A DNA stretch of 64,000 bases from Nitrospinaceae bacterium (GTDB taxonomy: Bacteria; Nitrospinota; Nitrospinia; Nitrospinales; VA-1). A program made the position numbers and the translations under genes. Under the pieces are notes generated by a model. That model was not told the origin of the DNA, made no database searches, and saw only the letters and a program-made list of their open reading frames with translations. Where the stretch lies: assembly GCA_021604505.1 (NCBI GenBank), contig BQJC01000003.1:1-64000 (forward strand), written 5' to 3'. Positions 16,972 through 24,294 of this stretch are shown here, piece by piece (positions within the stretch are counted from its first letter, which is position 1; every line of letters starts with the position of its first letter).

Positions 16972-17598
16972 ATGAGCACGAGCTACAAATACAACCGCCT
17001 ATCCAAAGATAACGCAGCCTTATTGCTGGTGGATCATCAGTCGGGTCTTATCTCGCTCGTTCAAGATTTCTCACCTGGCGAGTTTAAAAATAATGTTTTG
17101 GCAGTGGCTGCTTGTGGAGCCTATTTCAAGCTACCGACCATTCTAACCACCAGCTTTGAAAACGGTCCGAACGGTCCACTGGTCCCCGAACTCAAGGAGA
17201 TGTTTCCCGATGCACCATACATTGCGCGTCCGGGGAACATCAACGCTTGGGACAACGAGGACTTTGTCAATGCCATCAAGCAAACAGGCCGCAAGCAACT
17301 TATCATCGCAGGCGTAGTGACTGAGGTTTGCGTCGCCTTCCCCGCACTATCTGCGATTGAAGAGGGTTATGAAGTGTTCGTTATCACAGACGCTTCTGGA
17401 ACCTTCAACGAGGTCACCCGCCACAGTGCATGGTTACGGATGCAGGCCGCCGGCGTGCAGTTGATGAATTGGTTTGGCATGGCTTGCGAACTTCATCGCG
17501 ACTGGCGCAATGACATTGAGGGATTAGGCGCCTTGTTTTCGAACCACATACCCAATTACCGGAATCTCATGACAAGTTATTCTGCCATGAACAAGTAG
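16972..17598 (+). CDS. ycaC: YcaC-like isochorismatase-superfamily hydrolase
   Basis: A 208-residue cysteine hydrolase with Asp21 (LLVDHQSGL) and Cys120 (GVVTEVCVAF) of the Asp-Lys-Cys triad; AGGAGG precedes the ATG. From memory, long blocks (RPGNINAWDNEDFV, ACELHRDWRNDIEGL, SNHIPNYRNLMTSY) are nearly the same as in the enterobacterial protein YcaC, whose natural substrate is unknown. Such closeness to a proteobacterial protein suggests a recent transfer, in line with its place just before the copied 3' end of the nitroreductase gene. The related family splits isochorismate or hydrolyses amides; neither activity is shown here. Confidence 0.9.
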   Translation: MSTSYKYNRLSKDNAALLLVDHQSGLISLVQDFSPGEFKNNVLAVAACGAYFKLPTILTTSFENGPNGPLVPELKEMFPDAPYIARPGNINAWDNEDFVNAIKQTGRKQLIIAGVVTEVCVAFPALSAIEEGYEVFVITDASGTFNEVTRHSAWLRMQAAGVQLMNWFGMACELHRDWRNDIEGLGALFSNHIPNYRNLMTSYSAMNK

Positions 17599-17672
17599 CT
17601 GCCATCGGCAAAACCACCAAAGACCCGTGGCCCAAGCTCGGCCAGTTGCCGCTTAGTGAGGTGACGGTTTAG
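17599..17672 (+). pseudogene. Copy of the 3' end of the nitroreductase gene
   Basis: Directly after the YcaC-like stop, 17601-17672 reads AIGKTTKDPWPKLGQLPLSE, then VTV and a stop. The intact nitroreductase ends AIGKGTKDPWPKPGQLPLSE, then VVIENKF and a stop. The match continues at DNA level and is followed, as in the intact gene, by a CCCCTTCCATGAAGGGG hairpin. No start or ribosome site exists, so it is a remnant of a second nitroreductase gene whose body was replaced by other genes. Confidence 0.85.
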
Positions 17673-17689
17673 AATAGTTTTTGAGAGAT

Positions 17690-17718
17690 AAGCTTCCCCT
17701 TCCATGAAGGGGAAGCTT
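17690..17718. terminator. Perfect 13-bp hairpin between two gene remnants
   Basis: AAGCTTCCCCTTC-CAT-GAAGGGGAAGCTT: a perfect 13-bp stem with a 3-base loop. It lies between the nitroreductase remnant (plus strand) and the radical SAM remnant (minus strand), where a shared terminator of two convergent genes would be. No long T-run follows on either side, so termination is plausible, not proven. It is related to the repeat at 16278-16310. Confidence 0.55.
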
Positions 17719-17762
17719 GAAATTCCTGTCAACCTTGCCTAATTTCCCAACTTGGGAAAAAT

Positions 17763-17840
17763 CTATATCATCACTTTGGGGGTGGGTTGCCGTTTGATGG
17801 AAGGGTTCTTTCTGGCCTGGAGATCGGTTGGCTCCAAGCT
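17763..17840 (-). pseudogene. Copy of the 3' end of the radical SAM gene at 18536-20356
   Basis: On the minus strand, the end of this segment reads DLQARKNPSIKRQPTPKVMI and a TAG stop. The intact radical SAM protein ends NDLPDIYVKNNPSIERQLAP, then EVML and a stop. NPSI, RQ, P and VM fall in register with the stop, and the DNA is clearly alike over about 36 bases. Upstream sequence is not recognisable. It is separated from the intact gene by the gene at 17906-18433. No start codon or ribosome site is present. Confidence 0.7.
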
Positions 17841-17905
17841 CTTTGCACTTTTTTGCGGCCCCTTGTCCTGTTGGGAGAAAGACAGGTCAAACAACCGGAT
17901 TTTTT

Positions 17906-18433
17906 CTAGTTTGAATTTTCTTCAATACAATCTTCGATTTTACCTTGTTGGCCGATCCGGTTGATTATGGCCTCCTGCAATTGATCGTCAAAAGCATTGA
18001 TCCCTTGTTCAGAACATCCTGATATTTTCCATTCATAGCCTTCAAATATATTTTTTCCCGCACACAATTTGTCAACTTCGTTGACAGCTTCTTCTATGTT
18101 TTGGGATTTTAATCGCACATCCAAATCTGTTTCTACTAAAATGTGATAGATGTTCAGTTCGTAATGGGCTTTGAATCCATCCCAGAATATATTGTCATCA
18201 GTTTCTTCCTGCTCGATGCGCTCTAGGATGTCATCACGTAATTTCTCATTGAAATCATGGATGCCGCCATCAGGGCATCCTTCGATTTTCCACTCGTAGC
18301 CTGCAAATAATTTTTTGCTATCCAACATTCTTTCGACTTCTTTATTTGCTTCCTCCTTTGTTGTTCTTGATTTCAACTTGACCTCGAGATTGGTATATAC
18401 GGGCACGCGGTTTACTTTTAATTTAAGTCCCAT
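17906..18433 (-). CDS. Unknown protein with an internal two-fold repeat
   Basis: A 175-residue soluble protein with GGAGG 10 bases before the ATG. It consists of two copies of a module of about 75 residues. Each has a L-x-V-x-LKS start, a helix rich in Glu, the block GYEWKI-x-GC followed by Gly-Ile, and an acidic helix ending in R-I-x-Q. The copies are centred on residues 48 and 138 and are roughly half identical. One conserved cysteine per module follows GYEWKI. I do not recognise a family. The gene sits between the intact radical SAM gene and that gene's 3' remnant and runs in the same direction. Confidence 0.75.
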   Translation of the reverse strand: MGLKLKVNRVPVYTNLEVKLKSRTTKEEANKEVERMLDSKKLFAGYEWKIEGCPDGGIHDFNEKLRDDILERIEQEETDDNIFWDGFKAHYELNIYHILVETDLDVRLKSQNIEEAVNEVDKLCAGKNIFEGYEWKISGCSEQGINAFDDQLQEAIINRIGQQGKIEDCIEENSN

Positions 18434-18535
18434 TTTTCTGCTTTCCTCCGGCTTTCAATACAGGTCTATTAACTCTGTCGAATATTCGATCAAATCCAAA
18501 AGATCCAGCTGTGTTTACTTGGGGAAGTCAACCCA

Positions 18536-20356
18536 TCACAACATGACTTCGGGGGCAAGTTGCCGTTCGATGGAAGGATTGTTTTTTACGTAGATATCGG
18601 GAAGGTCGTTGGTGCCGAAATGGGTGATGTAGAGAAAGATGTGTTCCCTGGCATTGATTCGTAACGCCCAGGGGTCGAAATCGTTTTTATAAAAATCCTC
18701 GTAACGGGCCATCGCTTCTTCGGTGGTCTGCCCCGATTCCGGTGTGTAATAAAAGTCAAGGGCCAGGTCGTGCTCGGGATTGGTTTTCACGGTGATACCG
18801 AAATGCTCCGTTTCATGCATGACCGGCGCGTTGTTGTAGAGCACGAAAAAATACATCTCCACCGATGGAATCTTGTCCTGGTGATCGAGGAGAAACCGCC
18901 GCGTGTCTTCGGCTTCTTCCGGCGTCTCGCTGGGAAATCCGTAAAAGCCCATCACATGGCTCCAGATTCCTACGCGCTTGGCCTCGGTCAGATTCTTGAT
19001 CGCCACTTTGATGTTTGTGTCCTTTTTGACCAGCCGGATGATGCGCTCATTGGCCGATTCCAACCCGAAATACAGGGAACGGCACCCGGCCTTGGCCGCC
19101 AGATCCCACATCTCCGGTTCCAAGAGGCTCGCTTCAAAGCGGATCAACGTCGTCCAGTAAATATCGAGCTTCGCTTCGATCATCATCGGCGGCAGTTTGA
19201 CGAACAAGGCCGGTGGAAACGATTCATCGGTGAACAGGAAATGCCTGGCGTTGTACTTTTCCTTCAACTGCCTGAGTTCATCGACGATCTGATCGGCATG
19301 CTTGGCGCGGAATTGATCGATGTAGCCCGCACCGTGGTCGCAGAAGGTGCATTTTCCCCAATAGCATCCGCGCGTTCCCAAATAAGGGACCAGTTTTTCA
19401 GGAGAAAAATATTTTTCCCACGGGATGCCGTCGAAATCGGGAATCGGCAGTTCATTCACCCGCTCCTGATACGTTTCGTTGACCCGGACGAGACCGGACT
19501 CGTCTTTGTAAATGAGATTGGGAACCTCAGACATCTTACGCTTGCCGTCCAGTGCTTCCACCAGCCACACCAGAGCGTGTTCCCCTTCATAAGTGATCAT
19601 CGAATCGAACGCATTGCCCCAGAATTTATCCTGTTTGGGCAACTCGTTTTTGAGCCGCGTGACGACGTTGCCGCCGACCGTGACATGGATGTGCGGGTAT
19701 TTCTCCTTGATCAGCGTGGAAAATGTGATTCCCGACATGAGCTGGACAGGCGTACCAATCGAGATGCCGACGATGTCCGGCTTTTCCTCTTCGATGTATT
19801 TAAAAACCAGCTGACGGCACACATCGGCATACACGTTCACGTTGTCATCGTGCGGGGCTTTGACGAGGTCTTCCGAAACCCACGGGCGGTACACGTTGAG
19901 GTTGCTTTCCACCGGGTAAAAATTAACACTGGCGGGAAAATAGGAAACGGAAACATATTCCATGATTTCCCGAAAGGCGTTCAGAGCCCATTCAGCCTTG
20001 TCGACTTCATAAAACTCTTCGGACCGCATGATGACCTTGGCACGTTCCACCTTATTGATGTGATGGTCGAGGTCCAGCTTGCCGTAATATTTCAGTAAAT
20101 CCAGTAGATCCAGTTCCTCTTCGGTGATCGTGCCTTCCCATTTTTTGGTCTTCAGTTCTTTTCGGCGGCGGTCGATCCGGTCGCGGGTGAATTCCAGGTA
20201 TTCACGGGTGAAGAAGTGGTCATACATCTCGACATTGATGTCTTTTTGCACCACTTCAATGCCGTTTTGGCGCAATACCGCCGTCAAACTCGGAAGAGCC
20301 AGGTAAGGCGCCGTGGGGACCCATTCCGGCGGAAATATCAGCATGACCTTTTTCAT
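18536..20356 (-). CDS. B12-binding radical SAM protein
   Basis: A 606-residue protein. The N-terminal half holds a cobalamin-binding domain (IVGISIGTPVQLMSG near 195-210, then TVGGNVVTRL near 228-237, with an acidic insert at about 80-130). The radical SAM core has GTRGCYWGKCTFC with Cys331, Cys336 and Cys339, an unusual C-x4-C-x2-C spacing. GLESAN and MGFYGFPSETPEEA follow, as in the B12 radical SAM group of methyltransferases and ring-contracting enzymes. The substrate cannot be told; it is not of the RiPP type found at 6408-8255. It is convergent with the nitroreductase block, and its 3' end is duplicated at 17763-17840. Confidence 0.85.
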   Translation of the reverse strand: MKKVMLIFPPEWVPTAPYLALPSLTAVLRQNGIEVVQKDINVEMYDHFFTREYLEFTRDRIDRRRKELKTKKWEGTITEEELDLLDLLKYYGKLDLDHHINKVERAKVIMRSEEFYEVDKAEWALNAFREIMEYVSVSYFPASVNFYPVESNLNVYRPWVSEDLVKAPHDDNVNVYADVCRQLVFKYIEEEKPDIVGISIGTPVQLMSGITFSTLIKEKYPHIHVTVGGNVVTRLKNELPKQDKFWGNAFDSMITYEGEHALVWLVEALDGKRKMSEVPNLIYKDESGLVRVNETYQERVNELPIPDFDGIPWEKYFSPEKLVPYLGTRGCYWGKCTFCDHGAGYIDQFRAKHADQIVDELRQLKEKYNARHFLFTDESFPPALFVKLPPMMIEAKLDIYWTTLIRFEASLLEPEMWDLAAKAGCRSLYFGLESANERIIRLVKKDTNIKVAIKNLTEAKRVGIWSHVMGFYGFPSETPEEAEDTRRFLLDHQDKIPSVEMYFFVLYNNAPVMHETEHFGITVKTNPEHDLALDFYYTPESGQTTEEAMARYEDFYKNDFDPWALRINAREHIFLYITHFGTNDLPDIYVKNNPSIERQLAPEVML

Positions 20357-20715
20357 AAAACCATCTTTCTTAAGAAAGCTATCGGATTTTTCGGCCTTTC
20401 TGCAACCGTCCTGTCACTTGGTTATCACATGGTATCATATCAACCGGAGGCCGAAAACGTAGATTAAACCCACACCGAGTAAACACCATGCTTCGGAATT
20501 CCTAAGAGAAATCCGCAAACTCGACGCATCTCAGCCAGGAGGGAATCGATTGATTTCTCTGGGATTCGGTTTGCGATAATGATACCATGAGCTATTCGAA
20601 AAACCACTTGATCTGTTTAACTTATCCCATAAAACCCGGGCCGTATGCGGGGCCTGAAATTGATTTTTGGGGTATAATTAAATGGGAAAAAATATTTCAG
20701 GGAGTGAGATCCATC
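20357..20715. other. Intergenic region between divergent genes
   Basis: About 360 bases. A weak promoter-like pair for the plus-strand gene, TTGATT (20550-20555) and GATAAT (20575-20580), has a 19-base spacer. An in-frame extension of the next gene from 20587 exists but has no ribosome site. Nothing else is seen. Confidence 0.35.
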
Positions 20716-21219
20716 ATGTCAGAGTACGAAACGAGCGCCGAAAACAAAGCCAAAATCCTTCTGGACGAGGCAAATTTAACATTTTGTGAAACGTCTGAAC
20801 GTAAAGACAGTGCTGAAAACAGAACACTGGATGGATCCCCCTGGGATCAGGGAAAAATGGACGGGGAATTTGACGAGGAGGATTACAATCGCATTCTGGA
20901 GTTGCAATTGCAGGCGGCCAAAATTTGCGATGAACATCCCGAACTGGAAGAAAAAACCGGGGAAATGTTTCAGTCGGTCACACAGGAAAACGCCGATGAG
21001 GTGTTACAACAGATCATGGCGGAGCCCGATTTACGCGACCTGGCAAAGATCGCGGTGACGATATTTCTGCTTCGTTTTCCGACAGTGCAATCGTTCGTCA
21101 ACAAGGGTCATCCTCTGGTACTGGCGATGGATGAATACATGCTCGAAAACGCCAACGCGCAAAACTGGCAGGACTACGTAAATATCGCCGAAGAATTCGG
21201 TTGGTCCGTTAAAGCTTAA
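20716..21219 (+). CDS. Acidic helical protein of unknown function
   Basis: A 167-residue protein. I prefer the ATG at 20716 (MSEYETSAEN), preceded by GGGAGTGAG, over the upstream ATG at 20587, whose extra 43 residues are poor in protein-like pattern. The chain is strongly acidic in its first 90 residues (GEFDEEDYN, HPELEEKTGE) and then predicted helical with a hydrophobic helix (LAKIAVTIFLLRFPTVQSFV). No family is recognised. It precedes the ferredoxin gene by about 90 bases in the same direction. Confidence 0.6.
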   Translation: MSEYETSAENKAKILLDEANLTFCETSERKDSAENRTLDGSPWDQGKMDGEFDEEDYNRILELQLQAAKICDEHPELEEKTGEMFQSVTQENADEVLQQIMAEPDLRDLAKIAVTIFLLRFPTVQSFVNKGHPLVLAMDEYMLENANAQNWQDYVNIAEEFGWSVKA

Positions 21220-21307
21220 TAATAAGGATCAAAAATTGTCGCCCAAGCCCTTAATATTTCCCTTTAAAAATCTTGCCGTAAAGCAAAATATATTTCTATA
21301 AACCGCC

Positions 21308-22615
21308 ATGCAGTTTCGCTACAAACTCGCAAAAGAGACCTTCAAGAATAAAAAGATTCCTCCAAAAAAAGCTCCGGGAGAAGACAACATCTCCGCGGAC
21401 CAGCGGGGAGACCACACCTGGTCCGATTCGCAGTTGCTCAGCCTGGATAAGGAAACCAAACGCGTTGAGAAAAAACCGGAAGAATCCAAAGAAGTTTCAC
21501 GGCGGGAATTATTTTCCTTCGGGCGACTGACCGACTTTGCCGACGCCGTCGAGGAAGGGGAAAAAAATCGTCCCAGATCAAAGGAAACCGACTCTGGCGA
21601 GGCCTCTCCATCCGACGAAGCAACCGACACTCAGGAAACAACGGAGGAAGCGCCCGCTCCCGAAACAGAAGAAAAAAAGGGGTTTTTCCGCCGCATGGTG
21701 AGTAAGATTCGTCCCGGCACAAAGAGTGAAGAGCCTGCAACCGTCGAAGAGCCCGAAGCCCAAACAGAAACCGCTTCAGCAGAAGCGTCCTCTGATCGGG
21801 AAACTCAAGAAAGCGCCGTCGCCCCCCCTCCCCCGCAGGAAACGGTCCTTGGAATTCCTGTGGACGATGAAGACGTCGACCCGGAATACAGCCGCCGCAA
21901 CCTGTTAAGACAGGGCGTGCATTTCTTTGCCAAACCGGCCATAGAGAAAGTTCAAAATAAGATTGACCGGGTGAACGAAACCGTCGACAAGATCACCAAG
22001 CGGGTTCCCCTCATTCGACCGCCGGGAGCCATCTCCGAGCGGCAGTTTCTGCAGGCCTGCACCCGTTGCGAAAAATGTATTCACGCCTGCCCCAAGGACG
22101 CCATTCAGCACGTTCCAAAGAAAATGGGGTTTCTCATCCAAAACACACCCTACATCGATCCGGCAAAAATTCCCTGCGTCATGTGCGACGATCTGCCCTG
22201 CATTTCCGCTTGTCCGGATGGCGCTTTGGTTCCGCCGCCCAACAACGACCGAATGGAAGTCAAAATGGGATACGCCATTCTGGACAAAAATAAATGCCAG
22301 GCGTATGGCGACACTTTCTGCCAGCAATGCGTGATCGACTGCCCCATTCCCGGAGCCATCATCCAAAAGGATGACAAACCCATCATTCAGAAAAAAACCT
22401 GTACCGGCTGTGGCGTGTGCGTGCTTTCATGCAGCACTGTGAACATCCCCGTTGCCATCAAGGTCAAGCCGCAAATGGTCATCGAAAGCCAGATCCAGAA
22501 AAAACGCTTTGAAATGGAAAAAGCCCGCATCAAGGCCGAACGGGAAGCGGAGGAGAAAAGAGCTCTGGCAGAAGAAGCGGAAAAAGCACAAGCCACCGAA
22601 ACCGAGAAAGATTAA
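21308..22615 (+). CDS. Four-cluster ferredoxin, NapG/MauM-like, with long acidic N-terminal region
   Basis: A 435-residue protein. Residues 250-385 hold four 4Fe-4S motifs: CTRCEKCIHACP, CVMCDDLPCISACP, CQAYGDTFCQQCVIDCP and CTGCGVCVLSC. This is the layout of NapG/MauM-type electron-transfer proteins. The first 195 residues are disordered, rich in Glu, Pro and Thr, and interrupted by SRRELFSFG (near 65). A second twin-arginine-like SRRNLLRQG stands just before the folded part (near 196). NapG proteins are exported by the Tat system, but here the arginine motifs are internal and lack a clear hydrophobic stretch, so location is uncertain. The C-terminus is a charged helix. No nap genes are nearby. 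Confidence 0.8.
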   Translation: MQFRYKLAKETFKNKKIPPKKAPGEDNISADQRGDHTWSDSQLLSLDKETKRVEKKPEESKEVSRRELFSFGRLTDFADAVEEGEKNRPRSKETDSGEASPSDEATDTQETTEEAPAPETEEKKGFFRRMVSKIRPGTKSEEPATVEEPEAQTETASAEASSDRETQESAVAPPPPQETVLGIPVDDEDVDPEYSRRNLLRQGVHFFAKPAIEKVQNKIDRVNETVDKITKRVPLIRPPGAISERQFLQACTRCEKCIHACPKDAIQHVPKKMGFLIQNTPYIDPAKIPCVMCDDLPCISACPDGALVPPPNNDRMEVKMGYAILDKNKCQAYGDTFCQQCVIDCPIPGAIIQKDDKPIIQKKTCTGCGVCVLSCSTVNIPVAIKVKPQMVIESQIQKKRFEMEKARIKAEREAEEKRALAEEAEKAQATETEKD

Positions 22616-22661
22616 CGTTCCGTCATTTTGGGAATCCAATATTTATCCAAAGCACCGGCGA

Positions 22662-23057
22662 CTACTCCTTCAGGCGCGCCTTCATATCAGTGTATGCAGT
22701 TTCGATCAGCTTTGTTAGAGCCATGGTATCGACGTCACCTTCGGGCCTTACTTTGACATGGCGCATGAACTTGCCAGTGCCCTCAAGCAGGCCATTCGGA
22801 TCGGCAAGCTCGGCGCCTCGAAAGAATCCGACATTGACGTGAGCCTTGAAGGCGTTGACATAGGCGAATGCCACGTCATCAACACAAGCCGTTGGATGGC
22901 CGTCATGCAATAACTCTCGAACATCCTCTCCGCAGTCACGCATGACCTCAAACCAGCGCTGTGCGATAGCCCCGAGCTCGCCGGAATACTCTTCCATCCA
23001 GCGGTCGATGGCAGTATCTCGCTTAGCGGAATTGGAAAACCGGAAAAGTCCGTTCAT
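22662..23057 (-). CDS. DUF1801 family protein
   Basis: A 131-residue protein from the ATG at 23057; a TTG start at 23084 would add nine residues. The core LLHDGHPTACVDDVAFAYVN, then VGFFRGAELADPNGLLEGTG and KFMRHVKV, is the DUF1801 (YdhG-like) fold, a small barrel in the same superfamily as proteins once called iron chaperones. The biochemical role is unknown. It ends close to the ferredoxin gene, in convergent direction. Confidence 0.8.
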   Translation of the reverse strand: MNGLFRFSNSAKRDTAIDRWMEEYSGELGAIAQRWFEVMRDCGEDVRELLHDGHPTACVDDVAFAYVNAFKAHVNVGFFRGAELADPNGLLEGTGKFMRHVKVRPEGDVDTMALTKLIETAYTDMKARLKE

Positions 23058-23107
23058 AGAGATTTCATTCCAATGTCGGGCCAATAGATTAGATCGTTTC
23101 GCTACAC

Positions 23108-23554
23108 TTAATTAGACACATCCTTTTCCGCCTTACTCATAGCGTCCCCAAGCGCTTGATAGGCATTTGAAAACCCGGTTTTGATCTCCTCCCACGCATT
23201 GGCGGAACCGTGTTTCAAACCACCGTACCACTCGGCAACTTCGTTTCTCTTTTTCTTGAGCGCACGGATGCTTTTTTGTTTCTTCACCCTGGCAGAGGCC
23301 GTCATATCCCCCCATTTTTTATTCAAGTCGGATTCCATTCGCTCTATCCGTTGATCCATTTTATCCAGTGTGGATTTCATATTTTTGACGGCCTCATCCC
23401 GCTGTTCGACGGAAAACTTTTTAATTGACTCGGTGGCCTCCTGAACCTCCTTCTTAACCTGGCTTTTTGTGGTTTTCTCCGCAAAAGAAATTTGGGAAGA
23501 AAAAATAGTCCAAGTCACCGCCATCATCCAAGTCATCCATTTTAATTTTTGCAT
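23108..23554 (-). CDS. Exported coiled-coil protein
   Basis: A 148-residue protein from the ATG at 23554 (AAGGA 8 bases upstream). A signal peptide (WMTWMMAVTWTIFSSQISFA) is followed by an all-helical charged chain with heptad pattern from about 40 to 120. The end, SANAWEEIKTGFSNAYQALGDAM, resembles the end of the next gene's product (DEAWEDLKDGMEKAWNDLG), so the two are related: one is exported, the other cytoplasmic. Such proteins belong with the Sll1863-like stress group. Function is not established. Confidence 0.75.
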   Translation of the reverse strand: MQKLKWMTWMMAVTWTIFSSQISFAEKTTKSQVKKEVQEATESIKKFSVEQRDEAVKNMKSTLDKMDQRIERMESDLNKKWGDMTASARVKKQKSIRALKKKRNEVAEWYGGLKHGSANAWEEIKTGFSNAYQALGDAMSKAEKDVSN

Positions 23555-23630
23555 ATCCACAATCCTTTTTTATTAGGATTCTCATAAAAACGAATTTTCT
23601 CCGCACCCTGCCCGCATCTCAGAAACAAAA

Positions 23631-23918
23631 TCATTTGAACCTGGAAATTGCCGATTTAACAGCCGCACCCAGATCATTCCAGGCCTTTTCCATTCCATCC
23701 TTCAAATCCTCCCAGGCTTCATCTCCTGAATGCGTGAGCTCATCGAGTTTTTTACGGGCCACTTCCTGTTTGGCCCGCATTTCTTCCAGATCTTCTTTAT
23801 AATCGATTTTTAACTCCGCACTGGCTTTTTGAGCTCGAGCTTTAAGCTTTTGAATTTCAGCATCCCATTCATCCAACTGCGCTCGAAATTTTTGCAAATA
23901 GGCTTCTTTCGTACTCAT
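23631..23918 (-). CDS. Sll1863-family stress-response coiled-coil protein
   Basis: A 95-residue protein from the ATG at 23918, with AGGGGGA 5 bases before it. It begins MSTKEAYLQKFRAQLDEWDA and ends in AAVKSAISRFK, the full length and both signature ends of the Sll1863 family, which is induced by stress in cyanobacteria. One long helix hairpin is predicted. It lies upstream of the exported relative at 23108-23554, same strand, 76 bases apart, so the two are probably cotranscribed. Confidence 0.85.
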   Translation of the reverse strand: MSTKEAYLQKFRAQLDEWDAEIQKLKARAQKASAELKIDYKEDLEEMRAKQEVARKKLDELTHSGDEAWEDLKDGMEKAWNDLGAAVKSAISRFK

Positions 23919-24007
23919 GCTTTTCCCCCTATTTAAAAAATATCGCAATCATTAGGTTTAATACCTGCCACCCGGTATTAAAAGCTAAACATTTTTCACA
24001 GCAACTC

Positions 24008-24229
24008 TCAAGGACTTAAAATTCCTGCCCCATATACCTCTTCAGGATCATTTTTTAACTTCAAAAAAACCCAGCGAATGGTACAATTTGCCTTTTTAGC
24101 GAGGTCTGGTTTCCAAATCCCAGGTTTATTGATAAATACGCTTGAAACTCCTGTTAATTTTAAGTATTTTGGTCCTTCTTTTGCCCCCTCCTTGCCAGAC
24201 AGGGAATTTGGCGAAAATCGCCATTCCAC
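24008..24229 (-). CDS. Doubtful open frame or gene remnant
   Basis: A 73-codon frame with only a GTG start and no ribosome site. The frame stays open upstream to about 24283, and the translation (FFHGDHFIQKN, later GVSSVFINKPGIWKPDLAKK and NDPEEVYGAG) looks protein-like. It may be the 3' remnant of a gene cut off by the aspS region. I cannot match it to a family. Confidence 0.25.
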   Translation of the reverse strand: MEWRFSPNSLSGKEGAKEGPKYLKLTGVSSVFINKPGIWKPDLAKKANCTIRWVFLKLKNDPEEVYGAGILSP

Positions 24230-24294
24230 AGCGTTCTTCTGGATAAAATGATCGCCATGAAAGAATTTGTAAACCCTCGAATTTTAAAAACTTT

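Noticed and set aside
18770-20098. 442-codon plus-strand open frame
   Set aside because: It lies wholly antisense to the radical SAM gene, which has clear motifs and a ribosome site. It has no start signal, and its residues follow the antisense of that gene.
24211-24223. GGCGA-AAA-TCGCC stem before aspS as a T-box or riboswitch
   Set aside because: It is only a 5-bp stem. No T-box loop, specifier or antiterminator is visible.
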